Program-made: the position numbers and the translations under genes
Assembly: GCF_029784155.1 (NCBI RefSeq)
Contig: NC_073692.1
Span: 328,495,920-328,559,919, forward strand
DNA length: 64,000 bases
Direction of reading: 5' to 3'
DNA from: Uranotaenia lowii
Taxonomy: Eukaryota > Arthropoda > Insecta > Diptera > Culicidae
Notes under the pieces: generated by a model
Database searches by the model: none
What the model was told of the DNA's origin: nothing
What the model saw: only the letters and a program-made list of their open reading frames with translations
In this document: piece by piece, positions 47,185 to 58,807 of the stretch
Layout: the number at the start of each line of letters is the position of its first letter
How positions within the stretch are numbered: the first letter of the stretch is position 1

Positions 47185-47236
47185 CGTTTGGACAATAATA
47201 AAAATAACTCGTTTTTATTTCCACAAATGACTGAAT

Positions 47237-47288
47237 AAGCCGTTTCAATCTCCAAAAATTAAAAATCATGAAGTCGAAAAACAATACC
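47237..47288 (+). repeat. Right 52-bp terminal direct repeat of the Penelope-like element
   Basis: Matches 44008-44059 with two differences and is followed directly by the ATTGATAT duplication at 47289-47296. Confidence 0.88.
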
Positions 47289-47546
47289 ATTGATATGTTA
47301 TTCATCAGAAAAAAACATTTATTGGAGACAAAAAGTAGTTTTACAATTATGGTTAAATAATTGGTAAAATAGTAAATCAGAGCCTTTTGTTACGGCTTCC
47401 CATGTCATTGATCGAGCTAAATTTTGACATTGTAGAGTGTGTACCCCTCCTTTGGACCTTGAGCCCACTTTAGTCCTGAAATGCTGAAATGATTCATTGT
47501 AAATGATTCATTTTGCAACTATAGAATAAAGATACTCCTGTGCATT

Positions 47547-48690
47547 AGACTAGTTCACTTTTCGGTTTTTTTCGCTGATCACAACGCCACTTACAGGGTT
47601 TGATCCTCATTCATTTTCAAGTACTCTGGCCAAATTTGAGCTCATTTGAGTAAGTTTCCAGCGTGCGCTAGTAGTATTATTGAAAAAAGTCAATTTTTCT
47701 GGAAAATTTTTGTAGATGTGTTCTAGCAAGCTGTTGTTAATATAAAATGATGGTTTTATAGTGCATGGTTAGTGATATGAACACCATCCTGTATCGACCT
47801 GTTTTAGATAATTGACTAAATCAAACCGAAAATTTCAAATTTCATAAACTACCAACTTGTACAGAAAATTTACTTACAAGTTGAGAGCTTTAAAACATCC
47901 ATAAATAGAAAAAATATATTTTCGATATAAACTTTACATAAAAAGATAGCCTTATTTATAACCTTTAATTTGATGTATTACACTTCATTATCGCAACAGT
48001 ACGAGCAAAGATATTCAAACATTCATATAACATTCTTTGAATCATTATGTTGTTTCCATTCAAGTTTTAACATTATGCAACCTGCAAAACGTGGCATCTG
48101 AATTGATTGCCTGCTACTCTATAAAAGCGCGCGCAAGCAGGGAGACTTGTATACAAGTAAGTGGGGAGAAAACTTGAATGTATAATCTTTTATCAAATCA
48201 AATTTGTTGCACAGATATTTTAATATCTTTGCTAGCACTGTTGCTATAGTTAAGTGAAATACATCAAATTGAAGGTTATAAATGAGGCTATCTTTTTATG
48301 TAAAGTTTATACCGAAAATATTTTTTTTTATTTACTGCTGATTTTAAGCTCTTAACTTGTGGTAAATTTTCTGTACAAGTTGGTAGTTTATGAATTTTTA
48401 AATTTTTTCGGTTTGATTTAGACAATTATCTAAAACAGGTCTATACAGATGCTTGTCATACCAATCATCATACACTAAAGAACTATCATTTTATATTAAC
48501 AACAGCTTGCTAGAACACATCTACGAAAATTTTCCAGAAAAATGCGACTTTTTTCAATAATACTCCTAGCGCACGCTGGAAACTTACTCAAATGAGCTCA
48601 AATTTGGCCAGAGTACTTGAAAATGAATGAGGATCAAACCCTGTAAGTGGCGTTGTGATCAGTGGAATAAGCCGAAAAGTGAACTAGTCT
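47547..48690. mobile_element. Third foldback element, arms of about 470 bp
   Basis: The left arm starts AGACTAGTTCACTTTTCGG and the right arm ends with its inverse (CCGAAAAGTGAACTAGTCT). Inverted identity runs for most of 47547-48015 and 48213-48690, including GCACACGCTGGAAACTTACT-type and ACAACAGCTTGCTAGAACAC blocks. The central spacer of about 200 bp contains a CTATAAAAG box at 48119-48127 and the palindrome ACTTGTATACAAGT (48147-48160). No ORF of note is present. Clear target duplications were not found. Confidence 0.8.
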
Positions 48691-48954
48691 ATTGTGCATA
48701 CAATGAACTCGCATTCTTGCTGAATCCTACCATACCGCTTTTTTCTTATAAATAACATGAGTTTTTTCTTCTTAGTTATTGAGTGTCTGCAATAAAAGTG
48801 TATCCGTTTTAAATTCGCTATCACACCGGTGGAGAGCACGTGTTTTAGCCGATTCCAAAATTTGAAATTGTGCTAAAACTGGTATACTTAAAACCAATAT
48901 TAATGTCTGTACCGTTCCAGGTGCTTTAACGAATTTAAAAATGTACCTCATTAA

Positions 48955-49559
48955 CCCTCCAAAGCTGTTCGGGTCAATATGACCCGGACACACATTTCCA
49001 ACATCTTTATCATCTTTCCAATGTACTGAAGAACTGGGAATTTAGACAACCCAAGAATGTTCTATGAAAATAATGATCAAATTAACGACAGAAAAAATTA
49101 AAATTATAGTTTTGAAAATCGGTTAATTGGGAAATGAAATAAAGCTTAGCAAACAAAAATGGGATGTCATTTTTTAAAAGTAAGATTTTTTTCTACCGGA
49201 AAATCTGAGATAGCCGCCAAAACATTTATTGGACTCCAACATATCCATACATTTTTGAATAGATGGATTCTAGACAATTTCATACATCAATGAAACACTT
49301 AAATACAGAAAAGCTGTCAGAAGTTATGAGTATTTTAAAAATAAAATTGATTTTTCGAACTTTTTACTTTCTCAACCAGTTCCTGATAACCTGGTTATTC
49401 ATATCGGCTTTATTTTCAAATGTTGATTAATAAGAATTAATTACCTACACAATGAATGTAACATGATCAAAATCGGTTAACATTAACAGCCAGGAGAACG
49501 CCATCAAACTACAACTCATATTTCCCCGAAACGGATATTTTGCGAACGGCTTTGGAAGG
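48955..49559. mobile_element. piggyBac-like MITE, copy 2
   Basis: Bounded by TTAA (48951-48954 and 49560-49563). The left end CCCTCCAAAGCTGTTCGGG is imperfectly mirrored by CGAACGGCTTTGGAAGG at the right end. An early inner palindrome, CGGGTCAATATGACCCG, follows the left end and is better preserved than in copy 1 (17855-18442). The interior aligns with copy 1 end to end. Non-coding. Confidence 0.85.
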
Positions 49560-49563
49560 TTAA

Positions 49564-52500
49564 TTAAGCTTAATTAACTGATAATTAACAGTGGTAAATC
49601 AAACAGATCAATTAGTGTAGTGCTGATAGAGCTGACGGGAGTTAAAATATCAAAATATATTCATAACAGAAATTAAAGTGTTTTCAATCATCATAAGCTG
49701 TTATAATTTTTTATGGTAGTATTTGATTGAAAATTAAACTTGCAATAAATTTGTTTTAAATCTTTCGAAAAATCTTGCTGTTAATAGGAGTTTTAATTCA
49801 AAGACTAATAACAAAGATAGAAGTTCAGTACGAAAATAGGAACAGTAAGTTCAAAGTTGGAAATTTTTATTTGAATTTGAATTAAGTTCCCGATGGGAAT
49901 TAACTTCATTAACATATTTATGTATTTGGGGAAATTAAGGTTATCCAACAGTTAAAAAACAAAGTGAGTTCAACCACTCGATTCTACGCGAAATTTGGCT
50001 GTTCTACCCGCGCTTTTTTTATGGAAAAAAACTAATCATATCGGTATCAAATTTTGAATACGGCAAATGCGCTAACATCTCTGTTTCGAGGAATACGTGT
50101 TCGAAGTTTTACAGCTCGAAATTTATTTTGATTTTTTCATTTTTCTAAAACCAAATATCCTGCAGTTATCGTTATACACTTAAAATGTAGGCCTCCGAAC
50201 ATATCGTAAACTGGTGGAACATTGATCACTTTTTAATTCATTTTTGAATATTTTGGAATATTTTTGTAACACATAAAAGTTTTCAAATACTTACTGAGGT
50301 AAGGAGTATAAAGCATGATCATTGATAGCAGAATATGTAAACGAAATTATTGGCTATAACTAAATGTTTTGTACAATACCATACCTCATTTTTCGGGGTA
50401 ACACTGAAGGTTTATCAGTGCTGAATGCTTAATACATCAATATCAGTATTTTTTTGTTTGGACTCAATTGAATTTTTCTACGTTTTCTTTCAAAATCAAA
50501 TATGCTCAAAAGATGGAAAATGTTGCTGCATACCTTGAGCGGCAAAAATTATTAACATTTCTCAATATTTTTTAGGTGATTCCAATATTTTCTGGTCTCA
50601 AAAACAAATGAAATTTTACCTTCATGCAATTCCCTAGGTCCTCTCATTGTTCCAATGTTCTATTTTTGATTCAACCTAATTGTTTGATAGTTTTTTTTTC
50701 TTTTTTTTTAAGCAGCAATTTGTTCTTTTCAGGCTATCTCATAACAAATGTCCGTTTTCTTTAATATACAAAAATTATCATCGAATGACCATAAAAATAA
50801 CTCTAAAACTATATCTTAGTTTTATGTTTAGTTAATGATGCTATCATTTTATCAGGGAGGAATGAATGACTTTTAGAAGTTAAAATCCATCCAAATAAAA
50901 AAAATTATCAGGAGAGGTGTTTGTGAAAAACAGATATTTTGAAACTTCAAGACTTGATTATAAGTTATATAAAAAAGTTATACATACAAACGAAATTTAG
51001 CCTGTTTGAAACGCAGTTTATAGGATTTTAAACGTAGAAAACAGTTTTCAGATATTTTAATTTCAGACTTAGTTAATGATGATGATGATGGCAGATTATC
51101 TGCAAAAATTTCACGTTGATAAAAGTTACCCCGGTGATCGAAATATTAGTCAGCTTATCATCCATGCGATAACACCATTGGTTTGCATTTGCATATTTGT
51201 CTTATTCAAAACTCAATAGCGATATGTTTTAGAGAGTCGCTTTTTGTCATAAGTTTAATTTAAACTAAATTTTAAAGATTTAGCAGTTTTTCATGTCCGT
51301 TGTTATTTATTAACTTTATTCGACTTTTTGTTTAGCATTTGTTTTAAAATGCACATTTTGGTTTAAATTTGTTACTCTTATGTATATTTACACAGTTGAT
51401 GTGAATCTTCCTGTATTACAAACGAAACGTTTGAAAGTAATTCGGCAGAAATTAATTTAGTTCATCCATCACCCACAGCGTTACGATTTCTGTAGTGCTG
51501 ATAAGAAAGAATTATCCATCGCTTTATCCAAAGGTTCTTGTCTTTTACACAGCATTGAGCCGATCCGACACGCTCTCTTAACGATGTCCAATTCATCTCC
51601 CGGACCGTTTACATCATCTGGCAACGAAAAAGAAAAGTTCTTCTGAAGTGTTTAAATTTTATTGTGTGTTTTTTGTTGTTCGGGAGACGCGTTGGCTCCA
51701 GGCCGCCATAGATAGGCTTGTTTGTTCAAGAGATCAACCTTTTGTATTGGGATCCAACGCATTCCCAGCTCCGATTCTTAAGTAGCCACTCTTGGGCTGT
51801 GTTTTTGAAAATGCATTTCTCTCAACAGATCGCCGCTGGTTAGTTCCCAGACTCAGACCTCCCAGAATAATCCACTCGATCGGCTCAACATCGTTCGTTC
51901 ATTCATTCATTCATCCAAGGTTTTGTCCGTGTGATTCTTGGCTGCTGGCCGGCTGTCTGGATCTCTTTCATATGCGTAAGTGAATAAAAACGACGTCGAC
52001 GACGCGCTAGTTAATGACCACACGCACCACGCAACGATCCGGTCGAGTTCCGATGAGAGATTAGGAATAAATGAGATTCTCCAAACAATGGTAACGGCAG
52101 GGAATATGTTTATGAACAAGACCTGTTTGTTAGCTTTTCCCTTCCCATGCAGCTTCTGTGATCCGTTGGAACACATTTTAACCAATGGAAAAAATAGTTA
52201 AAAAAAATTCATTGAAAATTTTTTTTTTTTGAGTGAAGCGCTTAAACATTAAAAAATATAGTAGGTTTGTTCAACGAAAAGGTAGGTCTTATGTGCTAAA
52301 TGATGATTTTATCTTCCAGGAAGGGTGATGTGACATAAAACAATTTTTTTTATTGGTTTTTTTTTTAATTAATTTAAGAAACTATAGATTTGAACATTGT
52401 TTTTGAAAATTGATCAACTTATCATTTAAGCATTGATTTATTTAATTTGGTAGTTTTTTTTTAATATTTCTTTCACTGTGCGTATGCTTTTATTGCTGCA

Positions 52501-54014
52501 CAGTTACACGAATCAAAAAGCCATACACTCAGGGGACGCCGAAAGTGTTTGGTCTCTAGAGCGCGAGAAAAGAATTTCCTGGCGTTCACCTTCTCTAGGC
52601 GGCGGCCTATTACAAGCACCAAATTGAATAATTTTAATATTAAAGTTTTGTTCAACTCCCGGTTTTATTTTCTCGCACGGCGTTTTTTCCTACCTTTACT
52701 TTTTCTTTCATTCGCGGCGCGCGGTGGATCCTTTTCAACAAACACGAGAAGTCTAAAGCTGCCGCCTTACCTCCATCATCGGACTCTCTCTCTAGCCGTA
52801 CCACCCAGTCTAACGCAGGTCATAAATATGAAATTATGGTCTGAAACAAATTTGAGAAATTATTCAAACCGTGGGTCCAATTTTTCTTCCCAAATGCATT
52901 CACCGGGGAGCTGGTCTTGGGTTATGTTTTTTTTCTTCCACCACCTTATTACTACCAACCAGAAGAAGCTCATTTTTCGACGTCTCGTTCTCATAAAGAA
53001 CTTAACGACATCAACGGTGTGGGATCAGGGTCTGTGTGTTATTTTTTCTTGCGTCCATAAGCCGTCATGCGTTCTCCCATTCACCTCACTTACGTCAACC
53101 GCGTGAAATGGAGAATGTTAAGGATGTGGCTACCAGATTTCCGAGCGACAACCACCAAACACAACGTCTTCACACCTCACGTTGGGGTTTCCTTTTGTAA
53201 GCGATACGTGGCTACCGTGTTCTGAACGAAAAAGCTTATTTTTCAAACTGTGACTAGAAATCCGAACAAATCCGTGCTTCATGGAAAAAAGTGATGATGG
53301 AAATTCGTTGTGGTTATGTTTTGTTGATATCATAAAACACTGAAAAAGGGGCACTCTAAAATTTGGAATGAAATCAGATTTAAAACTTTAGACATATAAG
53401 CAATGCACAGAAATTTACATAAAATAAAAACCAGATTTGAAAAGAAATTAAACGCAAATTCTCGCATCAGGTCAGAAATAAACAATGACTAAGATTGCCA
53501 GAATTTGTTCAGCATTTAACCTGGTCGGGAAAATCTCGGTAGTTTTATTAGAAAACCTGGCAAAATGCGAACATATGTTTTCAAAATTGATGATCAAAAA
53601 TCCGGGCAATATACGAGCAATATACGGGCAATTTTGTCGAAACCCAAAAATACTCAACAAAAATCAAGAAACAAAATTGAAAAATATTTTTTTTTCATCA
53701 ACATTTATCGACTGATTTTCAATCGTATTTAAAGCTTCTTCTTCTGATTTTGTTCGTCGATGCTATTTTTAGCGCGACATGGAACTGCTTTATCGACAAG
53801 CTATTATAATGGTCTAGTTACAGAGACTATATGACCAACGTTTCTGTTTATACTCAGTAGAGTTTACAAACTTTTATACTCCGTAGAGATATTTTGCATT
53901 CTTGTTTACTTAGTAGAGTTTAAAATTTTATTTTTGCTTCGTGTATTACATTTTACTTCGTGTATTTGTTCATTTTAACGTCCGTGAACTTACAAAATTT
54001 CCTTAACCTAGTTG
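49564..54014. other. Spacer, no recognised gene
   Basis: Mostly AT-rich, with a GC-balanced stretch at about 51480-53340 that is not obviously transposon-derived and may be unique host non-coding or regulatory sequence. The longest frame there, 185 codons at 52549-53106, is rich in Phe/Ser/Leu/Arg and shows no domain. Bases 53470-53640 carry short repeats (CGGGCAATATACGAGCAATA), and 53850-53960 carry imperfect GTAGAGTTTA repeats. Confidence 0.5.
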
Positions 54015-54089
54015 GAGGCGGCGTGATTCGATCCCCGATCATCTGATTTCAAACCAGACACGTTATCCATTAGGCTAAACGACTGCCCC
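54015..54089 (-). pseudogene. tRNA-like sequence, predicted anticodon TGA, T arm decayed
   Basis: On the minus strand, 75 nt start GGGGCAG and end CCGCCTC, which can pair as a mostly matched acceptor stem. The A box TAGCCTAATGG is good. The anticodon stem TCTGG/TCAGA encloses TTTGAAA, giving anticodon TGA (Ser). A real tRNA-Ser would have a long variable arm, absent here, and the B-box region (GGGATCGAATCACG) departs from consensus with a poorly paired T stem. It is probably a tRNA pseudogene or SINE head. Confidence 0.45.
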
Positions 54090-54162
54090 ATTTAAGGCTT
54101 AAAAAAACTTATTATGATTATCCTTGTATAACTTTCTAAAAATAATTTCGTTTCGGACGCAT

Positions 54163-54562
54163 AGGGTCAAGTGGGGTAATTATGAACACGGGGTAATTCC
54201 GAACAAGTGCCATACGCGCTGGTGTGGAGGATGAATGAACACAAAAAGTTCCAAAAGTGGTAGTTTAACATCCGGTTGATAGCTATAAGCTGTTTCCGAC
54301 CTCTTTTCAAATCTTAATGATATCATTTCAGATGTTTTAAAAAACCATGACCCCGTGAACGGAAATCGTTTTGGACAGTGTTCATTGTTTTGAATATCAT
54401 AGGAAATCCAGCTAGAATGTCGTTATCAACTGTTTTACATCCGGTTAATGATGCTTTGACTGGATTTTGAAAAAATTTTGAAAAATTTTATTCGCACAGA
54501 TTTACAGAAGAGTGTTCATATTTACCCCATAGTTTTCGTTCTATGGGGTAATTATGAACACA
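54163..54562. mobile_element. MITE(s) with GGGGTAATTATGAACA ends
   Basis: Bases 54163-54531 start AGGGTCAAGTGGGGTAATTA and end with a related inverse (TGTTCATATTTACCCCATAG). A second copy of the end, CTATGGGGTAATTATGAACA, starts at about 54540 in direct orientation, so two elements or two end fragments abut. The same end motif recurs at 57240-57620. Non-coding. The transposase family is not determined. Confidence 0.6.
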
Positions 54563-55351
54563 TGTTCTTATTCATTTCCTGACATTTCTTTGGCTTTTTC
54601 ATGGTCAAATGTTTTATTCATCAACTTAGGGGGCCATTCACTTATTACCCAAGCATTTCCAGACCTCCTCCCCCCTCCTCCCCTTGTAAGAAATTTCTCA
54701 CAAAACTACTCCCCCCCCCCTCTTCTCTGTAAGATCATAACACAGGAACGTGAAGAAATCTTAGCCAAGAAACATCAACAGTCGGAATTCTAACTATATC
54801 CCAGGATCCTACTGGACCAAATTTAATAAATTTCATATTCAAATTAGGTCCGCAATGTGTGAGGTTTTGAATTTTTGAGAAATTGATTTTTTTCTTCTTA
54901 AAATTAGATTTGGATTTTGAAAAAAAAGCTATGCCAGAACTTTTCAGTATTTTAAAAAAAGTTTTGAACACAATTTTATCAAAACTAAATAAAGACTTCA
55001 AGAGTGAAAAAAGTTTTTAAAACAGAAATTTTGAAAGAAAGGCTGAATCCGCATTTAAACGAGTCTTAATTTCGTTTAAAAAAATAGCTTGCTTTTTGTT
55101 GATAGAAAAAAATGTAGTCAAATGTTTTCTTAGGTTTCGTGAGTGGTGCGTACGGATAGTTTAACCGGTAATACCGGTTAACCGAAAACCTGTATCCCAG
55201 GAATAGTTTTCTAACACCGAATAAAGGTTTTACGTCTTTCCAAAACCAGTTTTTTTTTGTATTGATAAATGTTGAAACTCACTCGCGACGAATCGACGAA
55301 CGACCGACTGTTTACCGCGGCGATTATACGGTACTGACCGCGTGGCGAATA
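54563..55351. other. Spacer, no recognised gene
   Basis: Contains a C-rich patch near 54660-54720 with CTCCCCCC runs. An ACCGGTAATACCGGTTAACC palindromic motif near 55164-55183 resembles the subterminal motifs of the hAT-like element at 31625. No gene seen. Confidence 0.45.
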
Positions 55352-55353
55352 TA

Positions 55354-55918
55354 CACTGAACCTCGAAAATACCCAAACTTGAGAACTTTCCCCGCCAACC
55401 CGAATGAAACTCCCTCCCTACAGGTTTGGCTATTGGAGTCATAACCCAAAGTTAAGCACTTAAAGGAGAACTCATCCCCCAAAATCTGATACCGCTATAA
55501 AATGGAAATCAAAATAAAAAAAATTACGGCAGACACGGGAATCACACCCATACCTGCAATGGCTCTGTGATTACCATCTCAGGATGCTAACCGCTCGACC
55601 ACCGGAGAGTTGTTGAGAGAGGCAGCTACATCATTGTATATGCGAGATTTTCTGCGAGTGAAGCGGGAATAAAAGTTATCCCCAAAAAAAAACAGTTCTT
55701 CGCTTTGAACTTACCCCCCAAACCTAAATCTGCCACGATGGAGGTAACAGAATCAGATGCGCTTACAGCAAAACCCCCCCCAAAAAACAGTTCTCTGCTT
55801 GAAGGACAAGTTTGGCGTATTGGCAAGCTGTGACTTTTTCACAAACTTAAGTTGTCAATCTTGAACTTAGGTTTGGCGGGTGGCAGTTCTCAAGTTTGGG
55901 TATTTTCGATTTTCAGTG
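55354..55918. mobile_element. 565-bp TA-flanked MITE containing a tRNA-like segment
   Basis: The left end CACTGAACCTCGAAAATACC and the right end, in inverse CACTGAAAATCGAAAATACC, abut TA on both sides (55352-55353, 55919-55920). The arms share CCCAAACTTGAGAACT and CCGCCAA. Inside lie a tRNA-like segment and two related CCCCAAAAAA...CAGTTCT stretches near 55680 and 55775. No transposase. A mariner-type mobiliser is likely from the TA flanks. Confidence 0.7.
55526..55606 (-). pseudogene. tRNA-like segment inside the MITE
   Basis: The minus strand has a clear A box (TGGTCGAGCGG) and, about 45 nt on, a degenerate B box (GGTGTGATTCC). I cannot draw a normal anticodon arm. The A box resembles Ser/Leu-type tRNAs. 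It is best read as a tRNA-derived promoter fragment captured by the MITE. Confidence 0.4.
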
Positions 55919-55920
55919 TA

Positions 55921-57229
55921 AACAACAACAGAGAGTCTCAAGTGAGAACGTCAATTCGCTATTGTTTCAACAATCGATGAAGAGTGAATTCGTAGTGTTC
56001 ACTGGAATTGTTGCCAACACTACGGAAACCAATAGGGAAGTGTTGCCAATATGGCGGATAATCCAATTATCAATATCAATCACTATTGTAACCTGACCTT
56101 TTAACATCACTTGACGTGAATAAATATGATTACGATATCATTTTTCCGATACAAATTCTGCGTTCATTATTTTGATATTACAACAATAAATAACAAGGTA
56201 ATCACCATTTTTTAAACAAAAGGTTTGCTGCTCGAGCTTTTATTCATTACCGCGTGAAACATTATTATAAACATTAAATCACTGTGGTCAACAGTAAAAT
56301 ATATGAAAAACCATGATAAATTTAATAGGTGAATAAGTCCACAAAAAAAAAAGATAAATTTTATTGTATGTTTGGAGAACGTGCTGCTATTCAGAGCATT
56401 AGAATTACAGCAAAGAATAATTGTTTATGAGTTACATTCAGATAACAAAGATTCAAAATCTATTTTCTTGCTGTCTCATTTTATACTTAGTTACTTTTTT
56501 TTAATCATTATTTGTTCAAATACATTTTTTTAAATTTAGTACAAAATGAAAATCTTTTGGTTTAAGATTTTCTTTTTCAGTTAGATGAGGAAAACTTCTG
56601 CAGTAATAAATTTTTTTTAAGAAAATAGAGCTACTAATGTGAAATTTCGTACAGGTGATAAAAAATGAATTAGTGTAAATATTTTTCAAAACAGTCGATC
56701 ATATAGAACTGACAAGCCTTGCAAAAAACGACTGTTCACTGATCTTTTACTGAAACTTTAATGAGTGTTTTTGTGAAACAACCATCTTTTAAAAAACAAT
56801 TAGAATTATCTGTATATGTATAGGTTTAAATTTCATGATATCTCGCACGTACGTGAAAAGCCTAACGCACGAAATTTAGGTGAAAACTTGATGTTTGCTG
56901 CGCAGGACATTTGAAACGGATGTAATAACTATCAAGTAGCCTAACTCGCCTAAATTTTCACACGTATGGAGAGAAGATGCAACAAAAAATTGAACTACCG
57001 AAACCAAAAATAAAAAAAAAATATACAAAAGAATACTAAATAGCTATTTTATGTGTTGCTTCACATCTAAATTTTGATTACATCTGTTTATTTTACAAGT
57101 TTTATACATGAATTGAATTGAGTTTTTATAAAACATCCTGTTTTCTTATTACTGTTAATTATTTTCATTATTTGGTGTTGAATTGAGATTTTCTGACATC
57201 ATATGAATCATATTGGACCTGGGGGTAAA
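55921..57229. other. AT-rich spacer, no recognised gene
   Basis: No domain-bearing frame, RNA gene or element end recognised. Confidence 0.5.
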
Positions 57230-57625
57230 TCATATTGGATCTCGGGGTAAATATGAACAGCGTTCGGGGAAATTATGAACATAATTTTTTAAGTAAAAAG
57301 TCATCATACACTGCTTACTATGGGTAAATGTAGCGTATAAATACTGTTTCTTTTCAAAAAATTTATACCAAGTCCGCAATCCGTGTTCATAACTACCCCC
57401 TATACAGGAGAGTAAATATGAACAGACGGGGTAATTATGAACATACGTCTCAAGGACGTGGGTTGCGACCAAAAATAAAAAGTTGCTCTACAGAATTATG
57501 AAGAGCACGGAAACATTAATTGTTGGCAGCTTTTCAAAATTTATGTTAAGAAATAAACATATGGTGGCTGTGAGTGTGCCAAATGAAGACATTTTGTTCA
57601 TAATTACCCCACCTAGTCATACATT
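57230..57625. mobile_element. Cluster of GGGGTAATTATGAACA-type MITE ends
   Basis: Direct ends occur near 57242 (GGGGTAAATATGAACA), 57269 (GGGGAAATTATGAACA) and 57429 (GGGGTAATTATGAACA). Inverse ends occur near 57385 (TGTTCATAACTACCCCC) and 57596 (TGTTCATAATTACCCCAC). This suggests two short elements in tandem, about 57237-57402 and 57405-57620, of the same family as 54163-54562. Confidence 0.6.
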
Positions 57626-58807
57626 TTACTTATTTCGTTTAACAGTACAATTTGCGACCAAACTACAATCTTTGAACAGTCAAAACTTTTTTGTTTAAGT
57701 CCAATTGAGTTGCAGTCCTCAGGTGAAATGTTAGTCTTGATTGAAATTTTAATAAAATTAACAAAATTAAACAATCGATTGGTAAAGAGAATTTTTTTTA
57801 TTTTATCTAAACTTAACATCTACAGTTGGGTTCACTGCCTGTTTTATATAACTAAAGCTAATTTTAATTATAACCATTAAAATAAAAGTCATTTAAATCT
57901 AAAAACTAGAACTGATCGATATTTACTGATTTCCATTTAACAATACAATTATTCAAATTGCCAACATACAATTATCTTATCTACTTCACATTACTCCAAA
58001 CTACTGAGTGTAGGGAATATAGTAGGAATAAATATCTCTGATGGAATGAATAAACGAAACATGAACAGCTAGAAGATTGGCAACACTTGTTCATGAGAGT
58101 GTAAGCTCCTTTCAATGTACTCGGAAATTTTAAGAGCATTCATTTGAATCAGAGAGGACCAACTGTGTAGAGTTTTGGTTTAAGAGAGTTGACAGATTGA
58201 ACAGGAGTGTAGAAAGCGTCAGTTTACAGACTAATTTCATGGACGGTGGTTCGGTACGCGGTTGATGTGAAAACGGATTTCACCAAATTCACTCGGTCGG
58301 TTTCGACAATGGCGTGGTCGGTTCGATTGAACGATTCGTGTGTTTAAAATTGATGGATAACATTTGGAAAGCTGAAATCGAGATTATAGCTGGAAGTGGT
58401 ACCGGTATTGTGGATGATGTTAATAGATGGTGAGTAGAATGGTGGAAATTGTGAAAAAAATATTGGAATAAGATAAAAAAGAAAAGTTATGGAAAGTAAA
58501 ACGGTGAGAATCGGTGTACCGCTTCAACGAGCCTTTTCGATTTTGTATCATTATGTGGATTTGTTCGAATTCAGTTATTTACGTGCATGTAAAATTGGAA
58601 TGTGATGTGATTTTTTTGTGATGCGACGGATCTCATTTGTAAGTGCTTGTTCACCGTTCGGATAGATGTAAATTTTTTACGGCTGCTTGATTGGTTGCGC
58701 TAGGCTGTGGTGCGGAGTAAATAAACTTTTGAGCTTTATTTCTGAACTTTTTGCTATTTGAGTTAGACAATGGAATAACTTTTTTTGTGATCAGAAGTGC
58801 GATTAAA
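57626..58807. other. Spacer; possible LTR-like stretch at 58009-58775
   Basis: No gene recognised. Bases 58009-58775 start TGTAGGGA, contain an AATAAACTTTT polyadenylation-like motif near 58719, and end close to AGTTAGACA. They are followed by GTGATCAGAAGTGCG, which resembles the kind of primer-binding/leader sequence found after some insect LTRs. A second LTR is not in the window, so this is a suggestion only. Confidence 0.25.

Larger units (their letters stand above)
44008..47288 (+). mobile_element. Penelope-like retroelement, near complete
   Basis: The 3281-bp element is bounded by 52-bp direct repeats (44008-44059 and 47237-47288) differing at two bases. An exact 8-bp duplication, ATTGATAT, lies immediately outside (44000-44007 and 47289-47296). 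Between them lie a reverse transcriptase ORF, a GIY-YIG endonuclease region and a hammerhead-like motif. This combination, with short direct terminal repeats instead of true LTRs, is diagnostic of canonical Penelope-like elements. One stop codon and one frameshift break the single ORF expected of the family, so this copy is probably inactive, though recently inserted judging by its intact ends. Confidence 0.92.

Noticed and set aside
48119..48127. CTATAAAAG as a host promoter
   Set aside because: It lies in the loop of a foldback element, with no coding sequence on either side. A TATA-like match is common in AT-rich DNA.
52549..53106. 185-codon plus-strand frame as a host gene
   Set aside because: No recognisable domain, low-complexity Phe/Ser-rich composition and an opposing open frame on the other strand. 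No splice context could be supported.
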